From: Lachnospiraceae bacterium
Lineage (GTDB): Bacteria > Bacillota > Clostridia > Lachnospirales > Lachnospiraceae
NCBI GenBank assembly: GCA_004556655.1
Contig: SFGF01000059.1
Location: forward strand, 1 to 23,738
DNA: 23,738 nt
Direction: 5' to 3'
Part shown: piece after piece, positions 1-7,464 of the stretch
Position numbering within the stretch: position 1 is the first letter of the stretch
How the letters are laid out: the number at the start of each line of letters is the position of its first letter
Notes under the pieces: generated by a model
Told to the model about the DNA's origin: nothing
The model's database searches: none
Seen by the model: only the letters and a program-made list of their open reading frames with translations
Made by a program: the position numbers and the translations under genes

Positions 1-30
1 TTGTAATGGTGAATAATTCCTAATTACAAG

Positions 31-69
31 GGCCGCTCTCGCTTTAAAAAAAAGGAAGCGAGAGCGGCC
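31..69. repeat. Perfect 14-bp inverted repeat with A8 loop
   Basis: Arms at 31-44 (GGCCGCTCTCGCTT) and 56-69 are exact reverse complements around an 11-nt loop containing eight A residues. The GC-rich stem stands out from its AT-rich surroundings. No T-run follows on the plus strand, and on the minus strand the T-run would sit in the loop, so it is not a textbook terminator. It may be the end of whatever lies left of the window, or a structured repeat. Confidence 0.6.
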
Positions 70-184
70 GCACATATGAAATGGTTTGTCAACAAAAAAG
101 TCTAAAATATCGAAAAAATTTCAGCCTTTTTATAAATATTTTAATTACTAAGAAATGGGACAAAATCCTTAACTAAACGACATT

Positions 185-201
185 GGGACAGACCCCTGTC
201 C
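185..201. repeat. GGGACAG-type palindrome, copy 1
   Basis: GGGACAGACCCCTGTCC lies four to five bases past the apbE stop codon. It is itself self-complementary (GGACAG...CTGTCC on the minus strand) and is the exact reverse complement of 1143-1159, inside the 5' part of apbE. A diverged relative is at 21859-21887. It could fold in RNA 3' of apbE, but no T-run follows. Confidence 0.7.
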
Positions 202-206
202 TATTC

Positions 207-1226
207 TCAGTTGCGTGGAAAATTCTCACTATAATGCATTTCTCCGTCTTCCGTGATGAAAAGTGCCTCCACACCCGGAAGATTCTCTAGTAATTCCATC
301 CCTTTTTCCAATCCAAGTGCATAGCAGGAGGTGCTGAGTCCATCTCCGTCCACAGAAATATCAGACAGTATGGTAACGGAAGTGAGTCCGTTTTCATAGG
401 GATATCCGGTAGAGGGATTCAGAATATGATGATACAGTTTCCCATCCTTCTCAAAATATCTCTCATAATTGCCGGAAGTTACGACAGAACCATCGGTGAT
501 TTCTACTATGGCAATGTATGTATTTCTGTCATCAAAAGGTTTCTGGATTCCAACCCGGAAAGGAGAACCATCTGGTTTGGAACCGATACACAAAACATTT
601 CCGCCCAAATTGATCGTGGCACTTTCAACATTTTGTGACAGAAGATACTCCTTGATACGATCCGCGATATATCCCTTCGCAATAGCACCCAGATCGAGCT
701 GCATCCCATCCTGATTAAAAGAAATCTCCTGACCAACAAGAGAAATTTTCTCATAATCAACAAGCGGAAGATTGGACTGAATATCGCTGTCGGAAGGAAT
801 TACAGGCTCATCTGAGGTAAAGTCCCAAAGTGAAGACACAGGACCAATGGTAGGGTCAAAAGCACCGTCTGAAAGTTCGGCAAAATACAGGCCTTTTTGA
901 ATCAGTTCTGCAGTTTCTGCAGATAGATGTGATATCCCCTGGTCATCTGCAAGTTCTCCGTGATTCAGCCGGGAGATTTCGCTGGTGGAAATGGTGCGGC
1001 TGAACTGATTTTCGTAATCCTGGCAGATTTCCATACATTCTTTCAAAAGTGAGGTATCCTGTGAATCGTATATGGTGATAGTGACTACTGTATTCAGATA
1101 AAACCCTGTTTCCGTAATTGGTTCCTGCTGCTTTTTCAGTATGGACAGGGGTCTGTCCCCTGTCCAAAATACAACAATACAGATTACGAGAATCAGGAAA
1201 AACAAAAGCGTTTTCTGCTTTTTCAT
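207..1226 (-). CDS. apbE: FAD:protein FMN transferase (ApbE family)
   Basis: The product should transfer FMN from FAD onto a threonine of an extracytoplasmic flavoprotein, such as an Rnf/Nqr subunit or a flavin-dependent reductase. A basic start followed by a hydrophobic stretch (about residues 7-20) suggests an N-terminal membrane anchor; there is no clear lipobox. Family motifs are visible: DLGAIAKG at 178-185, INLGGN at 205-210, HILNPSTGYP at 267-276, and DGDGLST near 293-299, which corresponds to the usual metal-binding D-A-L-S-T. The length of 339 aa is normal. The start is supported by an AAAGGAG ribosome site and an upstream minus-strand promoter. Oddly, residues 21-28 (WTGDRPLS), between anchor and catalytic domain, are encoded by a palindromic repeat that also occurs just after the stop codon. 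No flavoprotein substrate is encoded nearby. Confidence 0.93.
   Translation of the reverse strand: MKKQKTLLFFLILVICIVVFWTGDRPLSILKKQQEPITETGFYLNTVVTITIYDSQDTSLLKECMEICQDYENQFSRTISTSEISRLNHGELADDQGISHLSAETAELIQKGLYFAELSDGAFDPTIGPVSSLWDFTSDEPVIPSDSDIQSNLPLVDYEKISLVGQEISFNQDGMQLDLGAIAKGYIADRIKEYLLSQNVESATINLGGNVLCIGSKPDGSPFRVGIQKPFDDRNTYIAIVEITDGSVVTSGNYERYFEKDGKLYHHILNPSTGYPYENGLTSVTILSDISVDGDGLSTSCYALGLEKGMELLENLPGVEALFITEDGEMHYSENFPRN
1143..1165. repeat. GGGACAG-type palindrome inside apbE, copy 2
   Basis: A 23-bp perfect palindrome with 9-bp arms GGACAGGGG and CCCCTGTCC around a 5-nt spacer. Positions 1143-1159 are the exact reverse complement of copy 1 at 185-201, and 1153-1165 (CTGTCCCCTGTCC) recurs exactly at 21875-21887. 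It lies in frame in apbE and encodes residues 21-28 on the minus strand. Confidence 0.8.
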
Positions 1227-1259
1227 ATGAAATAAGCTCCTTTAGATTGATTATCGACT

Positions 1260-1288
1260 ATTATAATGAAAAGGAAAATAAGATGCAA
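1260..1288 (-). promoter_or_regulatory. Sigma-A-type promoter for apbE
   Basis: Read on the minus strand: TTGCAT (1283-1288), 17-bp spacer, TATAAT (1260-1265). The predicted start of transcription is near 1253, about 27 nt ahead of the apbE start codon. Confidence 0.6.
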
Positions 1289-1365
1289 GGACTGTTTTAT
1301 GGATATGACAGAACAATTATACAAAAAATGGAAAAGATTAGCATATGTCGAATATAATCGTAGTA

Positions 1366-1374
1366 TGTTACAAT
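1366..1374 (+). promoter_or_regulatory. Possible extended -10 for the sulfatase-maturase operon
   Basis: TGTTACAAT has the TG-N-TACAAT form of an extended -10 element, 28 nt before the start codon at 1403. The sequence at the -35 distance (TGTCGA) is a poor match. A separate TATAAT at 1353-1358 also lacks a -35, so the operon may need an activator. Confidence 0.35.
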
Positions 1375-1402
1375 GTAAAAAAGAAGTGAAGAGAGCAGAA
1401 AA

Positions 1403-2503
1403 ATGAAAAAAATACATTTATTGATAAAGCCTGTATCTGGAAATTGTAATATGCGCTGTGCATATTGTTTTTATGCAGACGAAACAAAAAACAGAGAAAC
1501 GGCATCATATGGAAAAATGACATATGATACTATGAAGTGTGTAATACAGAAAGCATTGGAAGCAGCAGAGGAAGAATGTGGTTTTACTTTTCAGGGAGGA
1601 GAACCAACTTTAGCAGGTATTGATTATTTTAGGATGTTTATAAAAACGGTGCAGGAATTAAATGCAAGAAATATAACAGTACAGTATAATCTTCAAACGA
1701 ATGGATATGAACTTGATGAGGAATGGTATCCGTTTTTAAAAGAAAATGATTTTCTCGTAGGAATATCTTTAGATGGAACTCAGAAAATTCATGACAGATG
1801 GAGAGTGGATATTCATGGTCAGGGTACATATAAAAAGGTATGTCAGACAATTGATAAAATGCGTCTATATCAAATTCGCTTTAACATTTTGTCTGTAGTA
1901 ACAGGAACTTCAGCGAGGCATGCATCAGAAATTTATCGCTATTTTAAGGAAAATAACATCTATTATCAGCAATATATTGAGTGTCTGGATCCGTTAGGAG
2001 AAGCCCCTGGAAAATATGGTTTTTCACTAACTCCACAGAGATATGAGTATTTTTTAAAGAGTGTGTTTGACTGTTGGTATCATGATATGAGACAGGGAAA
2101 TTATGTGTATAATCGATATTTCATGAATCTGTTGGTCATACTCAGCGGTGGGCAACCGGAAAGTTGTAATATACGGGGAAGCTGTGGATTGCAATGGGTG
2201 ATAGAAGCGGATGGCAGTGTGTATCCTTGTGATTTTTATGTATTGGATAATTGGAAGTTAGGAAATCTCAAGGAAAATTCGTGGGAAGAAATCAATAATA
2301 GAAGAAAAGAACTTCTTTTTGTGGATTTTTCAAAAAAAATACCGGAAGAATGTGGAAAATGTGAATGGTTCTATTTGTGCAGAAACGGCTGCAGAAGAAA
2401 TTGCGTAGATACACCGGAAGGGGAAAGAGGTAAAAATTATTATTGTGACGCATATCGTAACTTTTTTATGTATGCGGTTCCCAGACTTCAGGAGTTGATT
2501 TGA
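1403..2503 (+). CDS. Anaerobic sulfatase-maturating enzyme (radical SAM/SPASM)
   Basis: A radical S-adenosylmethionine enzyme that oxidises an active-site cysteine (or serine) of a sulfatase to formylglycine without oxygen. The radical SAM motif is C15-N-M-R-C19-A-Y-C22. The SPASM region has cysteines at 255, 261, 276, 317, 320, 326, 330 and 348 for two auxiliary iron-sulfur clusters. Asp277 directly follows C276, where the Clostridium perfringens enzyme has its proposed catalytic base. The length (366 aa) also matches that enzyme. Its likely client is the cysteine-type sulfatase at 9244-10611. The stop codon overlaps the possible TTG start of the kinase gene, so it heads a translationally coupled operon with the two-component genes. 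Cytosolic, no signal peptide. Family assignment is secure; pairing with this sulfatase is inferred from context. Confidence 0.95.
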   Translation: MKKIHLLIKPVSGNCNMRCAYCFYADETKNRETASYGKMTYDTMKCVIQKALEAAEEECGFTFQGGEPTLAGIDYFRMFIKTVQELNARNITVQYNLQTNGYELDEEWYPFLKENDFLVGISLDGTQKIHDRWRVDIHGQGTYKKVCQTIDKMRLYQIRFNILSVVTGTSARHASEIYRYFKENNIYYQQYIECLDPLGEAPGKYGFSLTPQRYEYFLKSVFDCWYHDMRQGNYVYNRYFMNLLVILSGGQPESCNIRGSCGLQWVIEADGSVYPCDFYVLDNWKLGNLKENSWEEINNRRKELLFVDFSKKIPEECGKCEWFYLCRNGCRRNCVDTPEGERGKNYYCDAYRNFFMYAVPRLQELI

Positions 2504-2505
2504 GT

Positions 2506-4341
2506 ATGAAAATAAGAAGAAAGCCAATGAGATTACAACATAGAATATTGGTAACAAATATGTGCTTTTTTGTGTTGCCATGTCTTATTTTATGTGTCTG
2601 TATTGTTTCTTTGATCAATACCGAAGGTAACAGGCGATTAAACCAGTCCAGAATTGTAATACTCAATCAAATCAATACCAGTATGGAGAATTATCTCAAC
2701 AGTATTGTAATGTATTCAGAAAGTATTATGGGGGATTATGAAATCAATCGTCTGATATCAAAAGAAAACTTTCAAAATGAATATGAGAGGGTAACTACAA
2801 CAAGAGCGATAACGGAATTTTTGCAGCAGAATAAGTATCCCAGCAGCAATAAGAAGTGTGACTTGAAAATTCTGGGAGAAAACGGATGCAATTATTCTAT
2901 CTCAGAAAATGTCAGTCAGGTTAAAACAAAGTATCCGGATTTGGAGAAACTGAAACAGGAGGAATGGTTTGAAATACTAGACGGAAAAAGTAAAATTCGA
3001 TATATTCCAACATATCAAAGTGAAGAATTCCAGTCGTTGAATGAGGGGAGTGCTGTAAGAGCTATCCGGTTGATCAAAAATTTCAACAGTGGACGTTATG
3101 TAGGGCTTCTTGATGTAAATATTACACATGAAGATATACAAGGCATATTCGAGGGAGGAATTGAACAGGACAATCAGGAAGTAATGCTGATGGACGATGC
3201 GGGAGTGATTATTACTTCAACAAATCAGGAAATGATCGGTAAAAAAATAACATCAGAAAGCTATATATATAAAATTGTTGAATACGATCATGGATATTTT
3301 CAGGCAAAGGTAAATGGTATGCAGTCACAAGTGTATTTTGTGACCAATCCATCTACGGGATGGAAGATAATCATGTATGAGAACAGACAGGGAATGGCAT
3401 GGAGTATAATCAAAGGTTATGTATGGATTATCCTTGCGTTGATTGCATTCTTTATTCTTGAGATTGTTATGTCTATATTTGATTCACGTTATATCAGTCG
3501 GCCTGTGAGAAAACTAAAGCGTGATATGCGAAATGTTTATAAAGGCGATCTCAGTGTTCGTACAGAAGTGGAAAATCTGGATGAGTTTGGAGAACTCAGT
3601 CAGCAGTTCAATATGATGATTGAAAAAATTGAACAATTGATTGAACAGCTGAAAGAAAAGGATGAGGAAAAACGAGTACTGGAATTGCAGGCTCTGCAGG
3701 CACAAATCAATCCGCATTTCTTATATAATACATTGGCGTCAATCCGATTTCAGATTGAAATGGGAATGGAAGAAAAAGCGGAGGAATCGCTGATAGCATT
3801 GGTAAAGCTGCTGAAAAGAACATTTTCAGATTATAGAAAGCTGATTCCGATAAAAGAAGAACTGCAGGCATTGGAGAACTATCTTGTTTTGATGGAAAAT
3901 CGTTATCAGAATACGTTTGAATGGAAAATAGAAGTAGATGAAGAGGTTATGGAATGTCTGATTCCGCGAATTTCCATACAGCCGCTTGTAGAAAATTCAA
4001 TTTCTCATGGCTTTAGTGAAAAAGAGGGAATGGGACATATTATGATTGTAGGAAAACGGAAGGATGATACAATTGTAATTCGTGTGTTAGATGACGGCGA
4101 GGGAGCTAATGTAGAAAAAATAAGGCAGATTCTGGATGAACCTTCAGGCAATAAACGAAAAGAACAGGTAAGTAGTATCGGACTGAAAAACGTTCAGGAA
4201 AGACTTCAGTTATTCTTTGGGGAGGAATATGGCTTGAAAGTTATACAAATGGATAATGGAGGGTTATGTATAGAAGTGTGTTTACCGATGCAGAAGCAAA
4301 TGGAAGAAGAGAGCATGAAAATACTGAAGGAAAGTGTGTGA
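2506..4341 (+). CDS. YesM-family sensor histidine kinase
   Basis: Membrane sensor kinase of the YesM/LytS type that commonly controls carbohydrate import genes. Numbering from the ATG: a first membrane segment at about 18-38, an extracellular Cache-like sensor region to about 295, a second membrane segment at about 304-325, a HAMP linker (SRPVRKLKRDM), and a His_kinase domain with phospho-accepting H404 in NPHFLYN. The ATPase domain follows, with the N box (QPLVENSISHGF), DDGEGAN, and a GLKNVQERL segment. A TTG start at 2500 overlapping the upstream stop is also possible: AGGAG at 2490-2494 lies 5 nt from the TTG and 11 nt from the ATG. The 3' end abuts the regulator gene. It probably senses the glycan or a binding-protein complex; the ligand is unknown. 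Confidence 0.92.
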   Translation: MKIRRKPMRLQHRILVTNMCFFVLPCLILCVCIVSLINTEGNRRLNQSRIVILNQINTSMENYLNSIVMYSESIMGDYEINRLISKENFQNEYERVTTTRAITEFLQQNKYPSSNKKCDLKILGENGCNYSISENVSQVKTKYPDLEKLKQEEWFEILDGKSKIRYIPTYQSEEFQSLNEGSAVRAIRLIKNFNSGRYVGLLDVNITHEDIQGIFEGGIEQDNQEVMLMDDAGVIITSTNQEMIGKKITSESYIYKIVEYDHGYFQAKVNGMQSQVYFVTNPSTGWKIIMYENRQGMAWSIIKGYVWIILALIAFFILEIVMSIFDSRYISRPVRKLKRDMRNVYKGDLSVRTEVENLDEFGELSQQFNMMIEKIEQLIEQLKEKDEEKRVLELQALQAQINPHFLYNTLASIRFQIEMGMEEKAEESLIALVKLLKRTFSDYRKLIPIKEELQALENYLVLMENRYQNTFEWKIEVDEEVMECLIPRISIQPLVENSISHGFSEKEGMGHIMIVGKRKDDTIVIRVLDDGEGANVEKIRQILDEPSGNKRKEQVSSIGLKNVQERLQLFFGEEYGLKVIQMDNGGLCIEVCLPMQKQMEEESMKILKESV

Positions 4342-4342
4342 T

Positions 4343-5899
4343 ATGATAAAAATAATTGTTGTTGATGATGAAAGTATTACCAGACAGTGGATAAAGAAGA
4401 AAATTGAAAAGCTGGAATCGGATTATCTGTTGGTTGGGGAATTCACCAATGGTCGTCAGGCACTGGAGTATTGCAGGAATCATGACGTTGATATTGTTTT
4501 TACCGATATCTGTATGTCGAATATGGATGGAATAGAACTTCTGAAAAATATACAGGAATTGGGGAAAAATCCATATACAGTTATTCTAAGTGCATATGAT
4601 GAATTTCAGTACGCAAGACAGGCATTAAAGCTTGGAGTACATGATTTTATCTTGAAGCCGGAAATTACGGGGGAGGGGATTAAGAAAATTCTTGAAGAAG
4701 CACGAAAGTATCTTTATGAAAGAAAAAGTAACAGTCAGAGTAAGGAACAACCAGATGAAATATTGCAATATATTATTGAGGCAGCAGATGGTATTCCGGA
4801 AGAAAAATTACATATGCTTATCAATGATAATCATATCAAATTGGCGGAACATAATCTGGTTGTATGGAATATATATTTTGAAAAACCTGAAGTAGTGGAA
4901 AAAGTACGTGAAATAATACAATTATTTATGGAAGAGAAGTTACTTAATGGTTATTGTTTTCCGAATTCTATGCAGGAATATACTGTTATATATAATCACA
5001 GAAATGATTTGATACGTAAGGAAGTTGCGGAAGAATTGTGTAAGATTTTACAAATTCACATGGGAGAAAAGCTTTTTATAGGAATCAGCTACAAAAAGAA
5101 TGGGTTTTCAAAAGTCAGAGAATTGTATAGACAGGCGTTACAAGCCAGAGAAAATCGTGTGTTTTTCGATATTTCGGGGTGCATGGAATATGATAGATTG
5201 AGGGTAAGTCCGGATAATAATCTGGAAGAACTGTATTGCAATTATGATATGAAAGAAATTATTCAGTTGATTGAACAGGAAAAATATGATGAGGCAGATG
5301 AAAAGACAGAAGCTTTGCTGGAAAAGTTGAAAACAGCAGATTTTCTCCCAACTCAATATGTAAAAACGATCTGCAATGAGATTCTTACAACGTATATACA
5401 CAGATTATGGAGATATACTCTGGATCCGGAGGAACAAAGGAGTGTGGGGGTAATTGGTCTGCAATTGGGTGAAAACTGTGAGAAATATCAGGAATTGTAT
5501 CGAAAAGTAGATAAAGCACAGAAGTGCCTTTCTCTGCTGTTAAGAAAAAAAAGGGAAACTAACTGTTATTCTCAACCAATACAGGAAGTTATGAATTATG
5601 TAGAAGCACATTATTTTGAAAAAATACTAATGGAAAATATTGCGGAAAAAGTTCATTTGAGTCGAACCTATATTTCTGTCTTGTTCAAAAAAGAGACAGG
5701 GGAGAAATTCAGTGATTATCTGCAGAGAATCCGGCTGGAAAATTCATGTGTTCTTCTAAAAAATACAAAATTGTCTATGCAGGAAATTGCAGAAAAAACA
5801 GGTTTTTTTGATTCTGCACATTTTAGCAGAGCGTTTAAAGAGCATTATAAATGTTCACCGATTGAGTACAGAAAACAAAATAATACAAAAAAAACCTAG
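4343..5899 (+). CDS. YesN-family response regulator, receiver plus AraC-type DNA-binding domain
   Basis: Partner of the kinase just upstream. The receiver domain spans about residues 1-120, with acidic D8/D9, phospho-acceptor D55 (TDICMSNMDG; the usual MP is MS here) and the conserved lysine in FILKPE. A long poorly conserved middle region follows. Two helix-turn-helix elements of the AraC type lie at the C-terminus (HLSRTYISVLFKKETGEKFSDYL and the AEKTGFFDSAHFSRAFK segment). ATG 4343 is preferred over the in-frame GTG at 4334, because AAGGA at 4327-4331 is too close to the GTG; the ATG follows the kinase stop by one base. The likely target is the importer/sulfatase operon starting at 6048, though a binding site was not identified with confidence. 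Confidence 0.93.
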   Translation: MIKIIVVDDESITRQWIKKKIEKLESDYLLVGEFTNGRQALEYCRNHDVDIVFTDICMSNMDGIELLKNIQELGKNPYTVILSAYDEFQYARQALKLGVHDFILKPEITGEGIKKILEEARKYLYERKSNSQSKEQPDEILQYIIEAADGIPEEKLHMLINDNHIKLAEHNLVVWNIYFEKPEVVEKVREIIQLFMEEKLLNGYCFPNSMQEYTVIYNHRNDLIRKEVAEELCKILQIHMGEKLFIGISYKKNGFSKVRELYRQALQARENRVFFDISGCMEYDRLRVSPDNNLEELYCNYDMKEIIQLIEQEKYDEADEKTEALLEKLKTADFLPTQYVKTICNEILTTYIHRLWRYTLDPEEQRSVGVIGLQLGENCEKYQELYRKVDKAQKCLSLLLRKKRETNCYSQPIQEVMNYVEAHYFEKILMENIAEKVHLSRTYISVLFKKETGEKFSDYLQRIRLENSCVLLKNTKLSMQEIAEKTGFFDSAHFSRAFKEHYKCSPIEYRKQNNTKKT

Positions 5900-5954
5900 T
5901 TATTTACAATTTTTTACATAGGAAGTGAAATAATAATTAAATGTTTTGAATTTT

Positions 5955-6010
5955 AAAAACGAAGTGCAAAGATATGAAAAGCAGAAGCATGTTTTTGACA
6001 CTTCGTTTTT
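5955..6010 (+). terminator. Long-loop hairpin with T-run after the response-regulator gene
   Basis: A perfect 12-bp inverted repeat: AAAAACGAAGTG (5955-5966) and CACTTCGTTTTT (5999-6010), separated by 32 nt and ending in five T. It separates the regulatory operon from the importer operon. The long loop makes it a weaker terminator than usual. TTGACA (5995-6000) and TATAAT (6013-6018) overlap or follow the right arm but are only 12 bp apart, too close to form a standard promoter. Confidence 0.5.
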
Positions 6011-6047
6011 CTTATAATAAAACCATCAAATAAAGGAGGACGTGGCT

Positions 6048-7394
6048 ATGAAAAGAAAAATAGCAATATTGTGTGCGGCAGTGATGGGATTGACATCAGT
6101 TTTTGGCATGACGGGCTGTGGAGACAATGGAAATGAAGAACTGATATCAGAAGATACAGCTGCGGGTGAAACAGGTGATGAGAAAGAGACAGTCGATAGT
6201 GTGGAAACGAGTGGAGAAAAAGTAAAACTTGTTTTTTTACGTGTAGGTACTGAGCCTGAGAGAAAAGCATATTGGGAAAAAATGGTAGAAGGTTTTGAAA
6301 AAGAAAATCCGAATATTGAAATTGAGTATCAGGAAGCACCTGCAGGTGATGATTTTGAAACAAAACTAAATACAGGCTTTGCTTCGGGAACGGCTCCGGA
6401 TATTATTAATTTTACATTGGCATCAATGGGAACCCGTGTGCCATTAGGACAATATGCATCATTAGATGAGTATGTGGAAAATTGGGAAGGAAAAGATGAC
6501 CTTATGGAAAGTGCTCTTTCTCTCGGTAATATCAACGGAACTCAGTACGGTATTCCGGTTATTGCGGATCCGCGTATTCTGATTTATAACAAGGAAATGT
6601 TTGAAGAGGCGGGGCTGGATCCGGAATCACCACCTACCACATGGGAAGAACTTAAAGAAGCCCAGCTGGCACTGATTAAAAAAGATGGAGATACTGTTGT
6701 TCAGACGGGTTTGGGAATTCCAACATCAGGTACCAATACACAGCACTGGTTTTCTATTTTTATAGAGCAGAATGGTGTGAAAAATCTGGTCGATGAAGAT
6801 GATGATACGATTCTATGTAATACTCCAGAAGCCATTGAGGCAGCAGAATTTATGAAGGACCTGGTCGATGAAGGAATTATTTTCTGGAATGCAGATAATG
6901 CAGATGAGAATCCTTTTGCAAGCGGAAAAGCAGCAATGACATTTGCAAATGATACCAACTTTGCCAATTGGAATACAGGTGATCTGGAAGGAAAGATTGC
7001 AATGGCCGATCCGATTTCAGGAACAAAACAGGCAACATTTTGTGGTATGCAGTTTATGTTCATGAGTGGGGAAACTGAGTATAAAGACGAGGTATGGAAA
7101 TTTATCGAATATGTTTCTTCAGCGGAGAATATGTGGACAAGGTATGAAGATCTGGGAGCAGCAGTATTGAGAGAATCTTTGAAAGACAAATATATCGAGG
7201 AAGATCCGGAAAAACATGAAGCAATTTATAACTCTATCGCATGTGGTACAGGATCACCAAAAGTTGCCTATGCGAACTCCGTATACAATATCATTGGACA
7301 GGCAATGGAAGAAATTATGTATGATGTGAAAACGCCGGAAGAAGCATTGAATGGTGCAGCGGATAAGATACAGGAAGAGATAGATAATCAATAA
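6048..7394 (+). CDS. Sugar ABC transporter substrate-binding lipoprotein (family 1)
   Basis: Extracellular solute-binding protein of the UgpB/MalE-like carbohydrate class, tethered to the membrane by lipid. A basic start and hydrophobic segment lead to a lipobox GMTGC with the acylated cysteine at residue 24, then an acidic linker and a binding fold of about 400 residues. AGGAGG at 6034-6039 with 8-nt spacing fixes ATG 6048 rather than the in-frame GTG at 6042. It is the first gene of an importer operon with two permeases and a sulfatase, so a sulfated oligosaccharide or sulfated monosaccharide is the inferred ligand. A hairpin after the gene should favour its expression over the permeases. 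Ligand specificity cannot be read from the sequence. Confidence 0.92.
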   Translation: MKRKIAILCAAVMGLTSVFGMTGCGDNGNEELISEDTAAGETGDEKETVDSVETSGEKVKLVFLRVGTEPERKAYWEKMVEGFEKENPNIEIEYQEAPAGDDFETKLNTGFASGTAPDIINFTLASMGTRVPLGQYASLDEYVENWEGKDDLMESALSLGNINGTQYGIPVIADPRILIYNKEMFEEAGLDPESPPTTWEELKEAQLALIKKDGDTVVQTGLGIPTSGTNTQHWFSIFIEQNGVKNLVDEDDDTILCNTPEAIEAAEFMKDLVDEGIIFWNADNADENPFASGKAAMTFANDTNFANWNTGDLEGKIAMADPISGTKQATFCGMQFMFMSGETEYKDEVWKFIEYVSSAENMWTRYEDLGAAVLRESLKDKYIEEDPEKHEAIYNSIACGTGSPKVAYANSVYNIIGQAMEEIMYDVKTPEEALNGAADKIQEEIDNQ

Positions 7395-7400
7395 TTTCAC

Positions 7401-7433
7401 TGGCGGGATGCATAGCATACATCTCGCCATTTT
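7401..7433 (+). terminator. Attenuator-like hairpin between binding protein and permease genes
   Basis: TGGCGGGATG (7401-7410) pairs with CATCTCGCCA (7420-7429), with one G-U pair, followed by four T. It lies between the binding-protein stop and the permease ribosome site, a typical place for partial termination. It also argues against the upstream in-frame ATG at 7408 as the permease start, since that codon is within the stem. Confidence 0.65.
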
Positions 7434-7464
7434 AAATCTTTTTCATATAAGAAGGAGGGTAAAA

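Noticed and set aside
426..763. Overlapping open frames on both strands within apbE
   Set aside because: They lie opposite or out of frame within a gene with clear ApbE motifs, lack ribosome sites, and their translations show no domain-like pattern.
5922..5982. Tandem GAAGTG repeats as a YesN binding site
   Set aside because: Only six bases match well over a 39-bp period and the rest is A-rich; too weak to annotate as an operator, so it is kept only as a low-interest observation.
6046..7189. Minus-strand frames opposite the first binding-protein gene, one of 162 codons
   Set aside because: They are antisense shadows of a well-supported lipoprotein gene; no ribosome site and no recognisable motif.
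7408..7464. Longer version of the first permease starting at ATG 7408
   Set aside because: The codon lies in a hairpin stem, has no ribosome site, and would add 19 residues that do not resemble a permease N-terminus; GTG 7465 has AGGAGG ahead of it.
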